Assembly: GCA_903919205.1 (NCBI GenBank)
Contig: CAIXHE010000147.1
Coordinates: forward strand, 1-45,368
Direction: 5' to 3'
DNA length: 45,368 bases
Source of the DNA: an uncultured Opitutaceae bacterium
GTDB lineage: Bacteria > Verrucomicrobiota > Verrucomicrobiia > Opitutales > Opitutaceae
The notes under the pieces are model-generated. The model made no database searches and was not told the DNA's origin. It worked only from the letters and a program-made list of their open reading frames with translations. The position numbers and the translations under genes are program-made. This document shows positions 35,006 to 42,352 of the stretch, one piece after another (positions within the stretch are counted from its first letter, which is position 1; each line of letters starts with the position of its first letter).

Positions 35006-36436
35006 CTAGCGGTCGGCGGCCGCGGCCTTGGCGGCGAGCCGGTCCCTGATCTCCGAGAACCGCCGGTCAGCCTCCGCGCACACGGCGGCGAAGCCCGTGT
35101 CGGTGGGTGTTCCGTGGTTCACGGCGAGCCGGCCGCCCACGTAGACCTGGTCGATGTTGGGGACGCCGCAGGCGAGCACCAGGGTCGCGCAGGGGTTGTA
35201 CACCGGTCCCGTCTCCATCGAATGGGGGTCGACGATCAGGAAGTCGGCGTACTTGCCGGGCTCGAGGCTGCCGACGCGGTCGGCGACGCCGATCACGTCG
35301 GCCGAGCCGAGCGTGTGGAAGCGCAGCACGTCCTCGGGCTGCAGGACCTTGGCGCTCTCGTACTTGTCGCGGATCGCGTACAGGCCCGTGCGCATGTTCT
35401 CGAAGGGGTCGGCGATGTCGGCGCTCGCCTCGCCGTCGACGCCCATGCCGATGCGGATGCCGAGCTTGCGGTACTTGGGGATGTCGGCGACGCCGGAGGC
35501 CAGCCGCCCGTTGGAGAGCGGGTTCCAGACCATCGAGCCGCCCGCCCTGGCCACCTGCTCCAGGATGGCGTCGTCGGTGTGGATGAAGTGCCCGAAGCTC
35601 AGGTGCGGCCCAAGCTCCCCGGCGGCGACCACAAAGGGGAACCGGGAGCGCTGGGCGGCGACCGCGTCGGCCTCCGGCGGCTCGAGGAAGTGGGCCTCGT
35701 TGTAGAAGCCGTGCTCCCGCATGATCTCGCCCTCGAGGAGGGAGTAGCCGGGGTCGTTGATGAAGCTCTGGTAGCCCCCGAGGGCCACCGAAAGGAACGT
35801 GGGCCGGTCGGCAAAGGCGCGCGAGTAGGCGTAGAAGGCCTCAAAGTCCGTCCTGCGGCTCTCGCGGGTGCCGACGAAGGGCAGGCAGTAGGCGTGGACG
35901 AAACGCATGCCCGAGGCCAGCTCGCCCCGCAGGCCCGCCTGGTCGAAGCCCTCCCTCCCTCCGGCGTCGTTGAAGTCAAAGGAGGTCGTGATGCCGTGGC
36001 GCAGCAGGTCGAAGCAGCCGAAGAGGGTGGCGTAGTAGCGGTCCTCGGGATTCGTGCCCTCCATCGGCTGGATCGCGCTGATCCAGCCGAGCAGGGTCTG
36101 GTCGACGCCGAGGCCGCGCAGGACGCTCTGGTAGATGTGGGTGTGCGCCGATATGAACCCCGGGGTCAGGAACCTGCCCCGGGCATCGATGACCGTCTGC
36201 GCAGAGAGGCCCGCGGACGGCTCGCCCGCGCCGACCTCCCGGATCCGCCCGTCGGCACCCACGAGGAGGTAGCCCGCGGCCGGGGTGTCGACCCCCGGCT
36301 TGAGCGTGAAGACGAGCGCGTTGCGGACGAGCAGGAGGTTGGGCCCTGCGGGATCTGCCGCGCGCAGGGTGGCGCAAAGAACGAGGCCCAGCGCCGCGCA
36401 GGTCCGGGCGAGGTGACGGAGGAGACGAGGGGTCAT
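35006..36436 (-). CDS. Exported metal-dependent amidohydrolase, tandem copy B
   Basis: A 476-residue paralogue of copy A with a signal peptide (1-27, 'CATLRAADP') and the same ligand positions (H98, H100, H249, H286, D334). Differences cluster in the signal region, around residues 120-130 (near the active-site entrance: 'QPMEGTNPEDR' against 'SPMCNSTPENR') and at 250-275, so the copies may prefer different substrates. The start ATG is 38 bp downstream of the receptor stop. A much longer open frame continues upstream through the receptor gene, but that is a frame shadow. Confidence 0.88.
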   Translation of the reverse strand: MTPRLLRHLARTCAALGLVLCATLRAADPAGPNLLLVRNALVFTLKPGVDTPAAGYLLVGADGRIREVGAGEPSAGLSAQTVIDARGRFLTPGFISAHTHIYQSVLRGLGVDQTLLGWISAIQPMEGTNPEDRYYATLFGCFDLLRHGITTSFDFNDAGGREGFDQAGLRGELASGMRFVHAYCLPFVGTRESRRTDFEAFYAYSRAFADRPTFLSVALGGYQSFINDPGYSLLEGEIMREHGFYNEAHFLEPPEADAVAAQRSRFPFVVAAGELGPHLSFGHFIHTDDAILEQVARAGGSMVWNPLSNGRLASGVADIPKYRKLGIRIGMGVDGEASADIADPFENMRTGLYAIRDKYESAKVLQPEDVLRFHTLGSADVIGVADRVGSLEPGKYADFLIVDPHSMETGPVYNPCATLVLACGVPNIDQVYVGGRLAVNHGTPTDTGFAAVCAEADRRFSEIRDRLAAKAAAADR

Positions 36437-36474
36437 TGCGGCCGTGTCAGCAGGACGCGTGCCCCGCTTCCCGG

Positions 36475-38892
36475 CTAGAAGCGGTACCGGAAGGTGACCG
36501 AGGCGTTCATCATCTCCACCACGTAGATGGTGTCGTTGCCCGCGAAGTTGGGGTCGATCGCCGTCAGGTTGCGGCGGTTGGTCAGGTTCTTGACGCTCAG
36601 CTGGACGTCCCAGGTCTTCTGCTTGTAGAAGAGGAACGAATCCAGCTCGTACTGCGAGGGGATCGTGAGGGCTCCCTCCTGGTCCGCGGTCATGCCGCCC
36701 TGGATCTGGGGGCCGCCGCCGATGCCGAAGCCCGAGGGAAGCTGGTAGACGGCGAACAGGTTCGCGATGACCTTGGGCAGGCCGGAGGCATCGATCTTCA
36801 GGTAGTTCGGATTCGAGGTGTAGTTGGGACTGCCTAGGCCGGTGCCGCTCTTGCCGTCCACGATGAAGCCCACTGGGTAGCCGTCGAGGTAGCTGCCCGT
36901 CTGCTCGTAGAAATTCTGCCCCTCGCGGATCACGTGCTGGAGCGTCACGTTCGCGTTCACGTTGAAGAACTGGTTCTCCTGGTAGACCGCCTCGAGCTCG
37001 ACGCCCGTCGAGCGGATGAGGGACGAGGGCGCGCGCAGCTCGGGCTGGGTGCGCTTCTGGAAGTAGAACGCGCCGCTCGTGTACAGCTTGTTGCCGAGGA
37101 ACGTCGACTTGAGGCCGGTCTCGTAGAGGAGGCTGGCGGTCTTCATCGCGTTCTTTAGGCCGGCGTCGCCCCCGGTGCCGTCGAGGCCGCCGAAGTTGCC
37201 GCCGCCCACGATCGCGTCGACCGTGTCGGCCGTCACGTACCAGGTGGTGGTCGGCGTGATCTTGTAGACCAGGCTGCCGAAGAGCGACGGGTCGATGTTG
37301 TGGGCGGAGCTGTTGTAGAAGAAGCCGAGCGGGGCGCCCACCATGTTCGAGCTGCGGGCGGTGCCGTCGATCAGGTCCACGCGCGCACCCAGCACCGCGG
37401 AGAACTTGGGCGTGAACTGCAGGTCGTGCTGGGTGAAGAAGCCCGCCTGATAGACGAAGGAGTCCTGGTTGGAGGCGTCGGGCCCGGCGCCGAAGCCGGC
37501 GTAGCCGGGATAGCCGGGCACGGGGTTGCCGCCGAAATTTGCGGCGGGGTTGTTGTTGTTGTAGCCGGGGTAGAGGATCTGGCTGATCGGCTGCGAGAGG
37601 TCGTACAGGAAGAACGGCTCGTTCGTGTAGTCGGAGTAGCTGACCAGGCGCTGGTAGCGCAGGTCGACGCCGGAGACCGTCCGGTCCGTGAACGCCCCGT
37701 TGGAGTGGAGGTCCCAGTGGAATTCGGTGCGGGTGTCGAAGGCCCAGTCCTTGGGGACCAGCTCGTCGTAGCCGTAGGTCTCCTGCTTCCTGGACTTCTG
37801 GTCCTCGAACATCGTCAGGTTCACGATCTTCGCCTCGGGCGAGAGCGTGAGGGTTGTGACGAGCTGCGAGAGCAGCCGCTTGGCCCGCGCGCTGTCGCTC
37901 GGGCTTAAGAGCGCGACGTTCTCGGGCAGCTTCACCTGGGTGGCCGTGGCGGGGTTCAGGAGCAGGAAGTAGGGGCCCTGCGCCACGGGCTGCCCGAAGA
38001 CGTTTAGGGGCTCCACAGGCCCGCCCAGGTAGATGCCGTTGTTGATGAAGTTCTGGGTCACGCGGTTGACGCCCGTGATCTCGTTGTAGCGATCCTCGTA
38101 GCCCTGCACGAACCACTCAAGGCGCAGGTTGGGCGTGGGCAGGTAGGTGAGCGCCCCGTAGAAGTCCTCGGTCGTGTTCTTGCTGCCCTGGTAGTACCCG
38201 TCGCCCCCGCGGCCCAGGTAGCTGAATCGGTAGGCGAGCTTGGAGTTGATCGGGCCGCCGGTGTCGAACTGCCACTCGGGGTTGCCGTAGCTCATACCGC
38301 CCTCCACCCACGAGCCCAGGGTGACGGTGACCTGCGAATGGTCGCCGTCGAAGTAGGGCTGCTTGGTCACCAGGTTCACGTAGCCGCCGGTTCCCTGCGC
38401 CTGGGGGCCGTACACCGCGGATCCAGGGCCCTTCACGATGTCGATCGACTCCACCCCGTTGAAGCTCGGCACCACGCTGTTGAAGCTGAAGATGCCGCGC
38501 TGGCCGTTCAGGTAGACCGACCCCTCGTCGCCGCGGATGACCGGGGTCGCCGGGAGGCCGTACTGCGCCTGCGTGTAGACGCCCGGCGAGAACTGCCCCA
38601 GGTCCGTCATCAGCTTCACCTGCCTCTGGGAGAGCAGGGACTTGTCGATCGTGGTCACCGAGCGGGGCAGGTCGATGATGTCGGCGTCGTAGCCCAGGAC
38701 CCCGGAGATCGGCCGCGTGGTGGGCATGATCTGGTCCTCTATCGGGACGTCCTGCACGGTGAAGGCCGCCATCGTCTGCACGGGCTGGCCCGAGGAGGTC
38801 GAGGTGGCCGGCGCGGTCGTGTCGGCCCGCAGGGTCGGGGACGCGGCCCCGGCGAGCATCGCCAGGGAGAGGAGGGTGATGCGGGTCTTCAT
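36475..38892 (-). CDS. TonB-dependent outer-membrane receptor 2
   Basis: An 805-residue receptor with signal peptide (1-23), a plug domain (about 50-165: 'QIMPTTRPISGVLG', 'FNGVESIDIVKGPGSAVYGP', 'GGYVNLVTKQP') and a barrel ending in Phe ('VTFRYRF'). It is a clear paralogue of receptor 1, with matching length and segments such as 'VDGKSGTGLGSPNY'. It sits in the middle of the minus-strand operon, 16 bp after a SnoaL-like gene and 38 bp before amidohydrolase B. The genes around it point to uptake of a nitrogen heterocycle or conjugate, unlike receptor 1, which is paired with an exporter. Confidence 0.93.
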   Translation of the reverse strand: MKTRITLLSLAMLAGAASPTLRADTTAPATSTSSGQPVQTMAAFTVQDVPIEDQIMPTTRPISGVLGYDADIIDLPRSVTTIDKSLLSQRQVKLMTDLGQFSPGVYTQAQYGLPATPVIRGDEGSVYLNGQRGIFSFNSVVPSFNGVESIDIVKGPGSAVYGPQAQGTGGYVNLVTKQPYFDGDHSQVTVTLGSWVEGGMSYGNPEWQFDTGGPINSKLAYRFSYLGRGGDGYYQGSKNTTEDFYGALTYLPTPNLRLEWFVQGYEDRYNEITGVNRVTQNFINNGIYLGGPVEPLNVFGQPVAQGPYFLLLNPATATQVKLPENVALLSPSDSARAKRLLSQLVTTLTLSPEAKIVNLTMFEDQKSRKQETYGYDELVPKDWAFDTRTEFHWDLHSNGAFTDRTVSGVDLRYQRLVSYSDYTNEPFFLYDLSQPISQILYPGYNNNNPAANFGGNPVPGYPGYAGFGAGPDASNQDSFVYQAGFFTQHDLQFTPKFSAVLGARVDLIDGTARSSNMVGAPLGFFYNSSAHNIDPSLFGSLVYKITPTTTWYVTADTVDAIVGGGNFGGLDGTGGDAGLKNAMKTASLLYETGLKSTFLGNKLYTSGAFYFQKRTQPELRAPSSLIRSTGVELEAVYQENQFFNVNANVTLQHVIREGQNFYEQTGSYLDGYPVGFIVDGKSGTGLGSPNYTSNPNYLKIDASGLPKVIANLFAVYQLPSGFGIGGGPQIQGGMTADQEGALTIPSQYELDSFLFYKQKTWDVQLSVKNLTNRRNLTAIDPNFAGNDTIYVVEMMNASVTFRYRF

Positions 38893-38908
38893 AAAGGGTG
38901 GGGGCCGG

Positions 38909-39460
38909 TTACGGCCGGTAGGGCATCCGCAGGTAGGATCTCGCGGGCCACGGGAACACGGGTTCCTTGATGTCGTAGAGGGGCATCATCCGCAGGTGCT
39001 GCAGGTTGCCGATCTGGTCGTCGAAAAACTCCGTCCATGATATCAGCTTCCCATCCTTCAGGTGCCCGATGCCGAGCGTGCCCTCCCACTGCATGAAGCC
39101 GTCGTCGGTGAACTTGGCCGTGTAGAACCACTCGACGGCGAACCACTCGCCGTCGAAGAGCCAGGCCCGGTTGAACTCCTTCCAATCGGTCGTGATCGGG
39201 TGGTGGTCCCAGACGTTCTGCACGTACATCTGGTGGAAGCGGTTGGAGTGCCCGCCCGGGAACCATCCCTGCCAGTCGGGGTGGTACTGGGCCCAGATGT
39301 TGTCGCCATAGGCGGCGATCCACGTGCGCGAGTCGTTCGTGACCACGGGTGTCGGGGTCGGGGCCGCGGGGGCGTCGGCGCCCCGCGCGAACCCGGCGCC
39401 AAGGGCAAGGCAGAGCGCGGCCGTGAGCAGGGCGGAGGGTCGGGCGAGGGAGGGATTCAT
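38909..39460 (-). CDS. Exported SnoaL/NTF2-like protein A
   Basis: A 183-residue protein with a signal peptide (1-27). The mature part fits the SnoaL-like cone fold (NTF2-like): 'YHPDWQGWFPGGHSNRFHQMYVQNVWD', here split in two motifs by residues about 58-84, and 'GTLGIGHLKDGKLISWTEFFDDQIG', where the Trp-Thr-Glu pattern is typical. Such folds bind small ring compounds and some are hydratases or isomerases. It starts five bases after the stop of a second SnoaL-like gene. No catalytic residues are evident, so it may be a binding protein for the operon's substrate. Confidence 0.78.
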   Translation of the reverse strand: MNPSLARPSALLTAALCLALGAGFARGADAPAAPTPTPVVTNDSRTWIAAYGDNIWAQYHPDWQGWFPGGHSNRFHQMYVQNVWDHHPITTDWKEFNRAWLFDGEWFAVEWFYTAKFTDDGFMQWEGTLGIGHLKDGKLISWTEFFDDQIGNLQHLRMMPLYDIKEPVFPWPARSYLRMPYRP

Positions 39461-39465
39461 GGTGC

Positions 39466-40056
39466 CTAGTTGATCTTCTCGGCCCGCAGGAGGACGGAGG
39501 ACGGCCACGGGGCGATCTTCTGGCCCTCGTCGAGCGGGAGTTCCCCGAGCTTCTGGCGTCCGGGCACCTCGCTGTCCCAGTACTCCTTGAACTCTACGAA
39601 CTTTCCGTCACGGATCTTGCAGATGACGCCGGTCCCGACCGCGAACCGCGCCCCGGTGGTCTGGTCGGTGGCCGCGAACTGGTAGGACGTCACATGGCGG
39701 TACCCGTCGCTCAGGAAAAAGTCCGAGAAGTAGATCTTAATATCCTTCTTCTGCACGTGGTAGTCCTTGAAGGTCTGCACAAGCTCGGCCTTGTTGAAGC
39801 GGCCGCCCGGGTACGCGAACACGACGCCGTCGTCCAGGAGCCCCGAGAAGGTGGCCAGGTCGCCGCTCTCCCAGCACTTGAGGAAGGTGTGGACGAGGTT
39901 TTCAGCAACGGCCTTGGCGACGGGCGGAAGCGGCGCGGGCGCGACCGGCTCGCAGAACGCGACCCCGCGCAGGGCGAGCGCGAGGAGCGCCGCTCGCAGG
40001 ACGGGCCCGCGCAGGCCCCGGAGGGATCGCGGTGCGGAGTGAGGGAGGGGGTGCAT
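39466..40056 (-). CDS. Exported SnoaL/NTF2-like protein B, first gene of the operon
   Basis: A 196-residue protein with a probable signal peptide (about 1-35). The mature part is a SnoaL-like domain: 'HTFLKCWESGDLATFSGLLDDGVVFAYPG', 'FNKAELVQTFKDY' and 'KIRDGKFVEFKEYWDSE' at about 165, all common in the family. It differs clearly in sequence from protein A, so they are not recent duplicates. I set the start at 'MHPLPHS', which gives the best signal peptide; the frame is open for 98 codons upstream but crosses the divergent promoter region. It probably leads the operon down to the NCS2 permease. Confidence 0.8.
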   Translation of the reverse strand: MHPLPHSAPRSLRGLRGPVLRAALLALALRGVAFCEPVAPAPLPPVAKAVAENLVHTFLKCWESGDLATFSGLLDDGVVFAYPGGRFNKAELVQTFKDYHVQKKDIKIYFSDFFLSDGYRHVTSYQFAATDQTTGARFAVGTGVICKIRDGKFVEFKEYWDSEVPGRQKLGELPLDEGQKIAPWPSSVLLRAEKIN

Positions 40057-40106
40057 GCGGTTGGGAGGTTGGCTAGCATGGGGTGTGCCCGAGGAGTGAC
40101 ATCGGG

Positions 40107-40151
40107 GTCCCGAATCATGGTACTTTTTGTGCGGCGGATGATTCCCGGGTC
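40107..40151. promoter_or_regulatory. Extended inverted repeat in the divergent AraC/operon promoter
   Basis: GAATCAT (40112-40118) and ATGATTC (40138-40144) are perfect inverted repeats, flanked outward by GGTCCC and CCGGGTCC, which extend the symmetry with a small offset. The arms are centred about 26 bp apart. The region lies 51 bp before the operon's first gene and 120 bp before the AraC gene, and is a good operator candidate. Confidence 0.45.
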
Positions 40152-40252
40152 CGCCGGGCGTGCACGGCGTTGGAAATCTGGCTCGCGATGTGCTATAGGT
40201 CGGGCTGCAACGCGTGTAGCTGCGGCCGATTCCGCCGGTTGCGCGTGGCCAC

Positions 40253-40257
40253 AGGAG
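40253..40257 (+). promoter_or_regulatory. Shine-Dalgarno motif before AraC gene 2
   Basis: AGGAG lies 13 bases before the ATG at 40271, one of few purine-rich ribosome sites in this window, and it supports that start. Confidence 0.5.
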
Positions 40258-40270
40258 AAACCTTGTCGCC

Positions 40271-41134
40271 ATGAGCTCTACGACCTTGCCGTTTTGTGAC
40301 CGCACGCCCCCGCAGGCGGGGGTGGGCACGCTCGCGCTCGACCGCTTCATCGAGGCCGGTCGCCGATCCCGGGCGCAGGTCCGCCACTTCGAGATGCACT
40401 GGGTGGTCCGCGGCCACGGGGACGTCTTCCTCGGGCCCTGCCCGCACCCCTATCGCCCCGGCAGCCTGGTATTCGGCGTTCCGGGACAACGGATGGCGTG
40501 GGCCCCCGGCTCGCCGACGTACGGGGACGTGGTGCGCTTCGACGAGGCGTTCCTCGCGCACGGGCCCGGGCGCGAGGGGCGTCTCTCCACCGTGGCCCGG
40601 ATCTACGACCCGGCCGGGGCCCCCGTGCTGCGGCTCGGCGACGCCGACCGGCGCACGGCGGCCATGACCTTCTTGGAGCTGCGGCGCGAGGTGGACTCGG
40701 CCGGGGGGGACAGGGAGGAGCGGGTGCGCGCGCGGATGGGGCGCCTCCTCGGGCAGGTGTCGCGCATGCTGGCGGGCGGGGGCCCGCAGTCGCCCCAAGG
40801 ACCCGAGGGCATCCTCGCCCTCCGGTTCAGGATGGCCCTCCTTCAGCACTTTCCCCGCCTGCGGCAGGCGGCACCGTACGCGGAGCTCCTCCAGGTTTCA
40901 CTCCGCGAGCTGAACCTGGAGCTCAAGCGGCGGGCCGGCCGCACCGCCTCGGCGCTGATCCACGAACGCGCCGTGCTCGAGGCCAAGCGGCTGCTGGCCC
41001 AGACCTCGCTCACGGTCTCGGAGATCGGCTTCGAGCTTCAGTTTGAGGATCCCGCCTACTTCGTGCGCTTCTTCCGACGCGAGACGGGCGGCACCCCGGG
41101 CCAGTTCCGCAAGTCGGCCCACCTGGCGGCATGA
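40271..41134 (+). CDS. AraC-family transcriptional regulator 2
   Basis: A 287-residue regulator. The N-terminal cupin-like domain (about 35-90, 'HWVVRGHGDVFLGP', 'GSLVFGVPGQRMAW') is followed by a helical region and a C-terminal AraC DNA-binding domain (about 200-283), ending in the typical 'TVSEIGFELQFEDPAYFVRFFRRETG'-type motif split over two helices. It is divergent from the SnoaL/receptor/amidohydrolase operon and is the natural candidate for its control. Its stop overlaps the next gene's ATG by four bases. It is not a close copy of AraC regulator 1. Confidence 0.92.
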   Translation: MSSTTLPFCDRTPPQAGVGTLALDRFIEAGRRSRAQVRHFEMHWVVRGHGDVFLGPCPHPYRPGSLVFGVPGQRMAWAPGSPTYGDVVRFDEAFLAHGPGREGRLSTVARIYDPAGAPVLRLGDADRRTAAMTFLELRREVDSAGGDREERVRARMGRLLGQVSRMLAGGGPQSPQGPEGILALRFRMALLQHFPRLRQAAPYAELLQVSLRELNLELKRRAGRTASALIHERAVLEAKRLLAQTSLTVSEIGFELQFEDPAYFVRFFRRETGGTPGQFRKSAHLAA

Positions 41135-41976
41135 AGCGACCGTCGCGCCTCCTCCTCTGCCTGGGACTCCTCGCCTCGGCCGCGTGCGCCGCCCCCCTCG
41201 AGCTTCTGCCCGGCCCCGGGGGTCGCTATGACCTCCCGGTCGAGGGGATCCAGGGACCCGGGCGCGTGATGCACCTGAGCCGCGCCGACCTGATGGGCCT
41301 TCCCCACGGGACCGTCGACGTTTCTGGAGGCTTCGGCACCCGGGTGCGTTCAGCGAGGGTCGTCTTCCTCGCGGACCTGTTGGACGCGCTCGCGCTGCCG
41401 CCGGGATCCGACCTGCTGCTCGCCCGGTGCTCCGACGGGTACCTATCGGTCTACACGTTCGAATTCATCCGGCGCTACCGGCCCTTCCTGGTGCTGGAGC
41501 TCGACGGCCTGGGGCCGGACCGCTGGCCACCGCCCGGCCTGGCCTACAACCCGGGGCCCAACCTGATCGGCGTCTCGGACCACGTGGTGCCGGGGGTGAG
41601 CGCCCTCAGGGACATCGGCCACAAGGGGCCGTGGGGCGTCGTTTCCCTGACGGTGACCTCCATGAAACAGAGCTTCGGGGGCTTCTTCCAGGGGCCGTGG
41701 GCGAACCTGGGCGAGCCCGCCCGCCAGGGCCGCCAGATTTGGATCAACTCGTGCGCGAGCTGCCACCCGGGCCCGGCGGGCGTCACCGGGGGCACGAAGT
41801 CCGGCGTGCCCTTTACGCTGCCCCAGGGGATCGCCGCGGCCGACATGAAGTTCTTCAGGCAGTACGTCCGCAACCCGACGTCGCTCATCCCCGGCGCGAA
41901 GATGGAGCCGCACCCGCACTATTCCGACACGGAGCTGGACCAGCTCGCCGCCTTCCTCGGCGCGCGCGGACCGTAG
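41131..41976 (+). CDS. Exported molybdopterin-domain-like protein fused to cytochrome c
   Basis: A 281-residue exported protein. After a signal peptide (1-20) the region 40-175 resembles the sulfite oxidase-type molybdopterin-binding fold ('VMHLSRADLMGLPH', 'ARVVFLADLLDAL', 'LLLARCSDGYLSVYTF'), though without a certain cofactor Cys. A class I cytochrome c follows with C208-x-x-C211-H212 ('CASCH') and likely Met ligand M258 in 'GAKMEPHP'. It may carry electrons from an oxidase reaction. The ATGA overlap with AraC 2 suggests co-regulation with the operon across the divide. What it oxidises is unknown. Confidence 0.78.
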   Translation: MKRPSRLLLCLGLLASAACAAPLELLPGPGGRYDLPVEGIQGPGRVMHLSRADLMGLPHGTVDVSGGFGTRVRSARVVFLADLLDALALPPGSDLLLARCSDGYLSVYTFEFIRRYRPFLVLELDGLGPDRWPPPGLAYNPGPNLIGVSDHVVPGVSALRDIGHKGPWGVVSLTVTSMKQSFGGFFQGPWANLGEPARQGRQIWINSCASCHPGPAGVTGGTKSGVPFTLPQGIAAADMKFFRQYVRNPTSLIPGAKMEPHPHYSDTELDQLAAFLGARGP

Positions 41977-42034
41977 TCGCGGCTGCGACTATAACCTCGC
42001 CAACCGCGCGGCGGGCGACGAGAACCAGCGCGCG

Positions 42035-42352
42035 ATGCCCGACCCTGAAAAGCGCCCCGGCGGCGCGCCCGCGGACCCCTGGACCCCGGCTTCCGCGGCG
42101 AGGGAAGCCAAGGGATTCCCCTTCGGCGCCGTGGCCGTGCTTCTGCTGATCGTGGCCGGCGCCGCGGCCGCCCTCTACCACAAGTTCCGGGATGCGGCCC
42201 CCGTCGCACCGCCGGGCCATGCACACTACGAATCGGGAGGTCGGCCCGGCGCGCAGATCGGGCTGGAGTTCGGCCCGCAACCCGCGCATCTCGTTTCCAT
42301 GCAGACCCACCGCAGCGCCCGCACCCCCCCACACCGTGGCAGCCGAAGCTAG
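42035..42352 (+). CDS. Hypothetical small single-pass membrane protein
   Basis: A 105-residue ORF with good GC-rich third positions. A polar, Pro-rich start (1-28) precedes one membrane helix (29-48, 'GAVAVLLLIVAGAAAALY'), then a His- and Arg-rich tail. I recognise no family. It overlaps the start of the symporter gene. It could be a small cytochrome-associated membrane protein given the upstream gene, but that is only a guess. Confidence 0.5.
   Translation: MPDPEKRPGGAPADPWTPASAAREAKGFPFGAVAVLLLIVAGAAAALYHKFRDAAPVAPPGHAHYESGGRPGAQIGLEFGPQPAHLVSMQTHRSARTPPHRGSRS

Larger units (their letters stand above)
33526..36436. repeat. Tandem duplication of an amidohydrolase gene
   Basis: Two 1431-bp genes on the same strand align without gaps over their whole length and differ mainly at scattered sites. 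The 49 bp between them contain no mobile-element trace. This is an old tandem duplication rather than an assembly artefact, since divergence is substantial and both frames are intact. Confidence 0.85.

Noticed and set aside
35006-38116. A very long minus-strand open frame of about 1036 codons running through both the amidohydrolase and the receptor gene.
   Set aside because: Upstream of the amidohydrolase ATG the frame is low-complexity (Arg/Pro/Gly-rich) and lies inside the receptor gene in a different frame. It is a GC-rich shadow, not a fusion.
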